A DNA stretch of 64,000 bases, taken from positions 1 through 64,000 of the forward strand of contig NZ_JAKGRW010000004.1 in the NCBI RefSeq assembly GCF_021555175.1. The letters run 5' to 3'. Numbering within the stretch: position 1 is the first letter of the stretch; every line of letters begins with the position of its first letter. Both the position numbers and the translations under genes were made by a program. The stretch is from Nocardioides alcanivorans. GTDB taxonomy: Bacteria > Actinomycetota > Actinomycetes > Propionibacteriales > Nocardioidaceae. A model generated the notes under the pieces. That model was not told where the DNA came from. It searched no databases and worked only from the letters and a program-made list of their open reading frames with translations. Below, piece by piece: positions 62,162 through 64,000 of this stretch.

Positions 62162-62899
62162 TTACTTGACCTCGCTGCGCATGACCAGGCGCAGTCCGAT
62201 GAGAGTGGGGATGACCAACCAGACGAGCCCGGTGACCCCGAGCTGCGCCCACTGCTCTCCCGTGGGCGTCTCGTCGAAGAGCACCATCTGGGCGGACTGG
62301 AAGTCGATCCACCCGTGGATGTCGTGGAACCAGTCCTGGAAGGCCCACAGGATGCCGAAGATCGTCGGGAGCATGAAGCTGTAGACGAAGTAGCCCACGA
62401 TCGCGCCGGCCGAGTTGCGCATCAGCACGCCGAGCATGAAGCCGATGAGCATGCCGAGGACGTTGGCGAGGACGATCAGGCCGAGTTGGCCCACGCTGAT
62501 GTCCCAGACGATGTCGACACCGTTGAGGGTGGCCCCGAGTACGTTGCCGAGGGCGCCGATGGTCATCGCGACGAACATGGAGGCGATCCCCACCCCGAGG
62601 ATCACGATCAGCTTGGCGGCGATCACGCGACCGCGGCTGGGGACGAGGGTGAAGGTGGTCAGTCCGGTGCGCTGGCTCCACTCACCGGTGACCGACAGGA
62701 TCGCCACGATGGGGAGGATCACGGCGATCGGGAAGCCGATGGCCGTGGAGTAGCTCTCGTAGTTCTGGGCGCTGTCCGGCGCGAACAGGATGGTCGCCAG
62801 GCTGGCCAGGACTGCAGCGATGCCGATGCTGGCCATCAACCAGAATCCGGCACGGGTGTCGAACATCTTGCGCAGCTCGGTGTCGAGCAGCCTGGTCAT
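62162..62899 (-). CDS. ABC-2 type export permease
   Basis: 245 residues with about six membrane segments (GFWLMASIGIAAVLASLATILF, FPIAVILPIVAILSVTGEW, VLANVLGMLIGFMLGVLM). The conserved GEWSQRTGLTTFTLVPSRGRVIAAK loop is typical of ABC-2 permeases of the CcmB/NatB sort. It lies 73 bases after the partner ATPase on the same strand. Cargo unknown. Confidence 0.83.
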   Translation of the reverse strand: MTRLLDTELRKMFDTRAGFWLMASIGIAAVLASLATILFAPDSAQNYESYSTAIGFPIAVILPIVAILSVTGEWSQRTGLTTFTLVPSRGRVIAAKLIVILGVGIASMFVAMTIGALGNVLGATLNGVDIVWDISVGQLGLIVLANVLGMLIGFMLGVLMRNSAGAIVGYFVYSFMLPTIFGILWAFQDWFHDIHGWIDFQSAQMVLFDETPTGEQWAQLGVTGLVWLVIPTLIGLRLVMRSEVK

Positions 62900-62972
62900 G
62901 GGGATGGGAGCGGGGGCTCGCGGCGTACGCCGTTCCCTGCGGTGCGCCGGGCGGCTGCGGTGGCGACGGTGC

Positions 62973-63893
62973 TCATGCTGCGGCTCCTTCGGTCGTGTCG
63001 GTGTGTCCCTCGCGCTGGGAGGCGGCCGTGAGCTCGAGGAACATCTCCTCGAGGCCGGCGCCGTCGGCGGGGCGGAGTTCGGTGAGGGCGATGCCGGCGG
63101 CCAGTGCGATCTGTCCGACGGCGGCGGGGTCGGCGTCGGTGCGCACTGCGCCGTCGATGGAGACGGTGGCGGCGATGCCCTTGTCGGCGAGCGCGCCGTG
63201 CAGTGCGCTCGCCTCGTCGGCGCGGGCGAGGGTGCCGGCCGCGGCCAGCAGTTCCTGCTTGCTGCCCTGGGCGACGATGCGTCCCTGTCCGATCACCACG
63301 AGGTCGTCGGCGATCACCTCGATCTCGTGGAGGAGGTGCGAGGAGAGCAGCACGGTGCCGCCCTGGTCGGCGAAGCCGCGCAGCAGGTCGCGCATCCAGC
63401 GGATCCCGGCCGGGTCGAGACCGTTGGCCGGCTCGTCGAGGATGAGCACCTCGGGGTCACCGATCAGAGCGGTGCCGATGCCCAACCGCTGCCGCATGCC
63501 CAGCGAGTAGTTGCGCACTCGGCGGTCCGCCTCGGTCGCGGTGAGGCTGACCTTGGCCAGCGTCTCCTCGACGGCCGACTTCGGGAGGCCCATGGTGCGC
63601 TGGGCGATGGTGAGGATCTCGCGTCCGGTACGCCCGGCGTGCTGGGCGGAGGCGTCGAGGAGCACCCCGACCTCGCGGCCGGGGTTGGGGAGCTCTGCGA
63701 AGCGTCGGCCCAAGATGGTGGCCGAGCCGCGGGTGGGCGGCGTCAGGCCGACCAGCACGCGCATCGTGGTCGACTTCCCAGCCCCGTTGGGGCCGAGGAA
63801 GCCGGTGACCCGGCCCGCTTCGGCGGTGAAGGACACGTCGTCGACGGCGGTGAAGTCGCCGTAGGTCCTGGTGAGGGATTCGATGGTGATCAT
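62973..63893 (-). CDS. ABC exporter ATPase
   Basis: 306 residues from ATG 63893; the cluster aggagg lies nine bases before this ATG but only three before the alternative at 63899. Motifs: Walker A GPNGAGKST, signature YSLGMRQRLGIGTALIG, Walker B VLILDEPANGLDP, switch His LLSSHLLHEIE. The C-terminal extension (about 220-300) is as in drug and lipopeptide exporters of the CcmA/DrrA group. Paired with the ABC-2 permease downstream. Confidence 0.87.
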   Translation of the reverse strand: MITIESLTRTYGDFTAVDDVSFTAEAGRVTGFLGPNGAGKSTTMRVLVGLTPPTRGSATILGRRFAELPNPGREVGVLLDASAQHAGRTGREILTIAQRTMGLPKSAVEETLAKVSLTATEADRRVRNYSLGMRQRLGIGTALIGDPEVLILDEPANGLDPAGIRWMRDLLRGFADQGGTVLLSSHLLHEIEVIADDLVVIGQGRIVAQGSKQELLAAAGTLARADEASALHGALADKGIAATVSIDGAVRTDADPAAVGQIALAAGIALTELRPADGAGLEEMFLELTAASQREGHTDTTEGAAA

Positions 63894-64000
63894 GGCCATC
63901 AGCCTCCTGGAGTTCGGAGGTCGGGCGCATCGGGGGAACTGCTGGCAACAACCCTGAGATCCCCCCGGGGTCCCTCAGGGGTCGAGCTGCTCCCGGGGGT

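Overview
The window is high-GC actinobacterial chromosome, most like Nocardioides and relatives (Nocardioidaceae). This rests on base composition, GTGA/ATGA-coupled operons, the gatCAB and ilvBNC gene orders, a cobalamin riboswitch, and many lipoproteins with a typical Cys lipobox. No tRNA, rRNA, CRISPR array, prophage or dedicated transcription-regulator gene was recognised.

Layout. (1) 1-5466 is a giant inverted repeat centred near 3890. The right arm holds a real ABC importer (permease, permease, ATPase, NMT1/SsuA-like lipoprotein; 3870-7130) followed by an IS30-family element (7142-8661). The left arm is the same region backwards, nearly perfect from 2314 to 3867 and extremely noisy from 1 to 2313. 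I think this is a fold-back read at a contig end, not genome. The first permease has lost its N-terminus at the palindrome centre. (2) 8682-25751 is a catabolic island: aldehyde dehydrogenase, a BMP-type (nucleoside-like) ABC importer, a zinc alcohol dehydrogenase, a self-sufficient CYP116-type P450, then a run of FAH-family hydrolase, amidohydrolase, HpaI-type aldolase, cupin and pyruvate carboxylase. A shared 24-base motif lies before several of these genes. (3) 25835-31420 is ligA then gatC-gatA-gatB. (4) 31500-37760 is a cobalamin-riboswitch cassette: a secreted alpha/alpha-toroid protein, a membrane-anchored transcobalamin-C-terminal-like protein, then an ECF transporter (EcfT, fused EcfAA', S component). 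It looks like a bacterial vitamin B12 capture and uptake system built from split intrinsic-factor-like parts. (5) 37764-40608 is a lower-GC accessory islet: lipoprotein, secreted metzincin-like protease and an intact ISAs1-family element with a 10-base target duplication. (6) 40755-52198 is mixed metabolism and membrane genes: PQQ-type sugar dehydrogenase, alpha/beta hydrolase, EamA exporter, ilvD, DedA, kynureninase, VOC proteins, S66 peptidase, GNAT, and a pterin dehydratase-VOC fusion. (7) 52274-55833 is ilvBNC behind a leader peptide (Ile-Leu-Val codons) and an attenuator. (8) 55915-63893 holds CorA, a SnoaL-like protein, an ABC-F ATPase, a FrnE-like DsbA oxidoreductase, a phosphotriesterase-family hydrolase, a PepSY lipoprotein and an ABC-2 exporter pair.

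Sequence quality matters here. Eleven genes, including essential ligA and the ilvD and ilvN biosynthetic genes, each carry one apparent one-base deletion in a short G or C run. I treat these as assembly errors and annotate the full-length genes, marking the break point. Together with the palindrome they suggest an incompletely polished long-read assembly.
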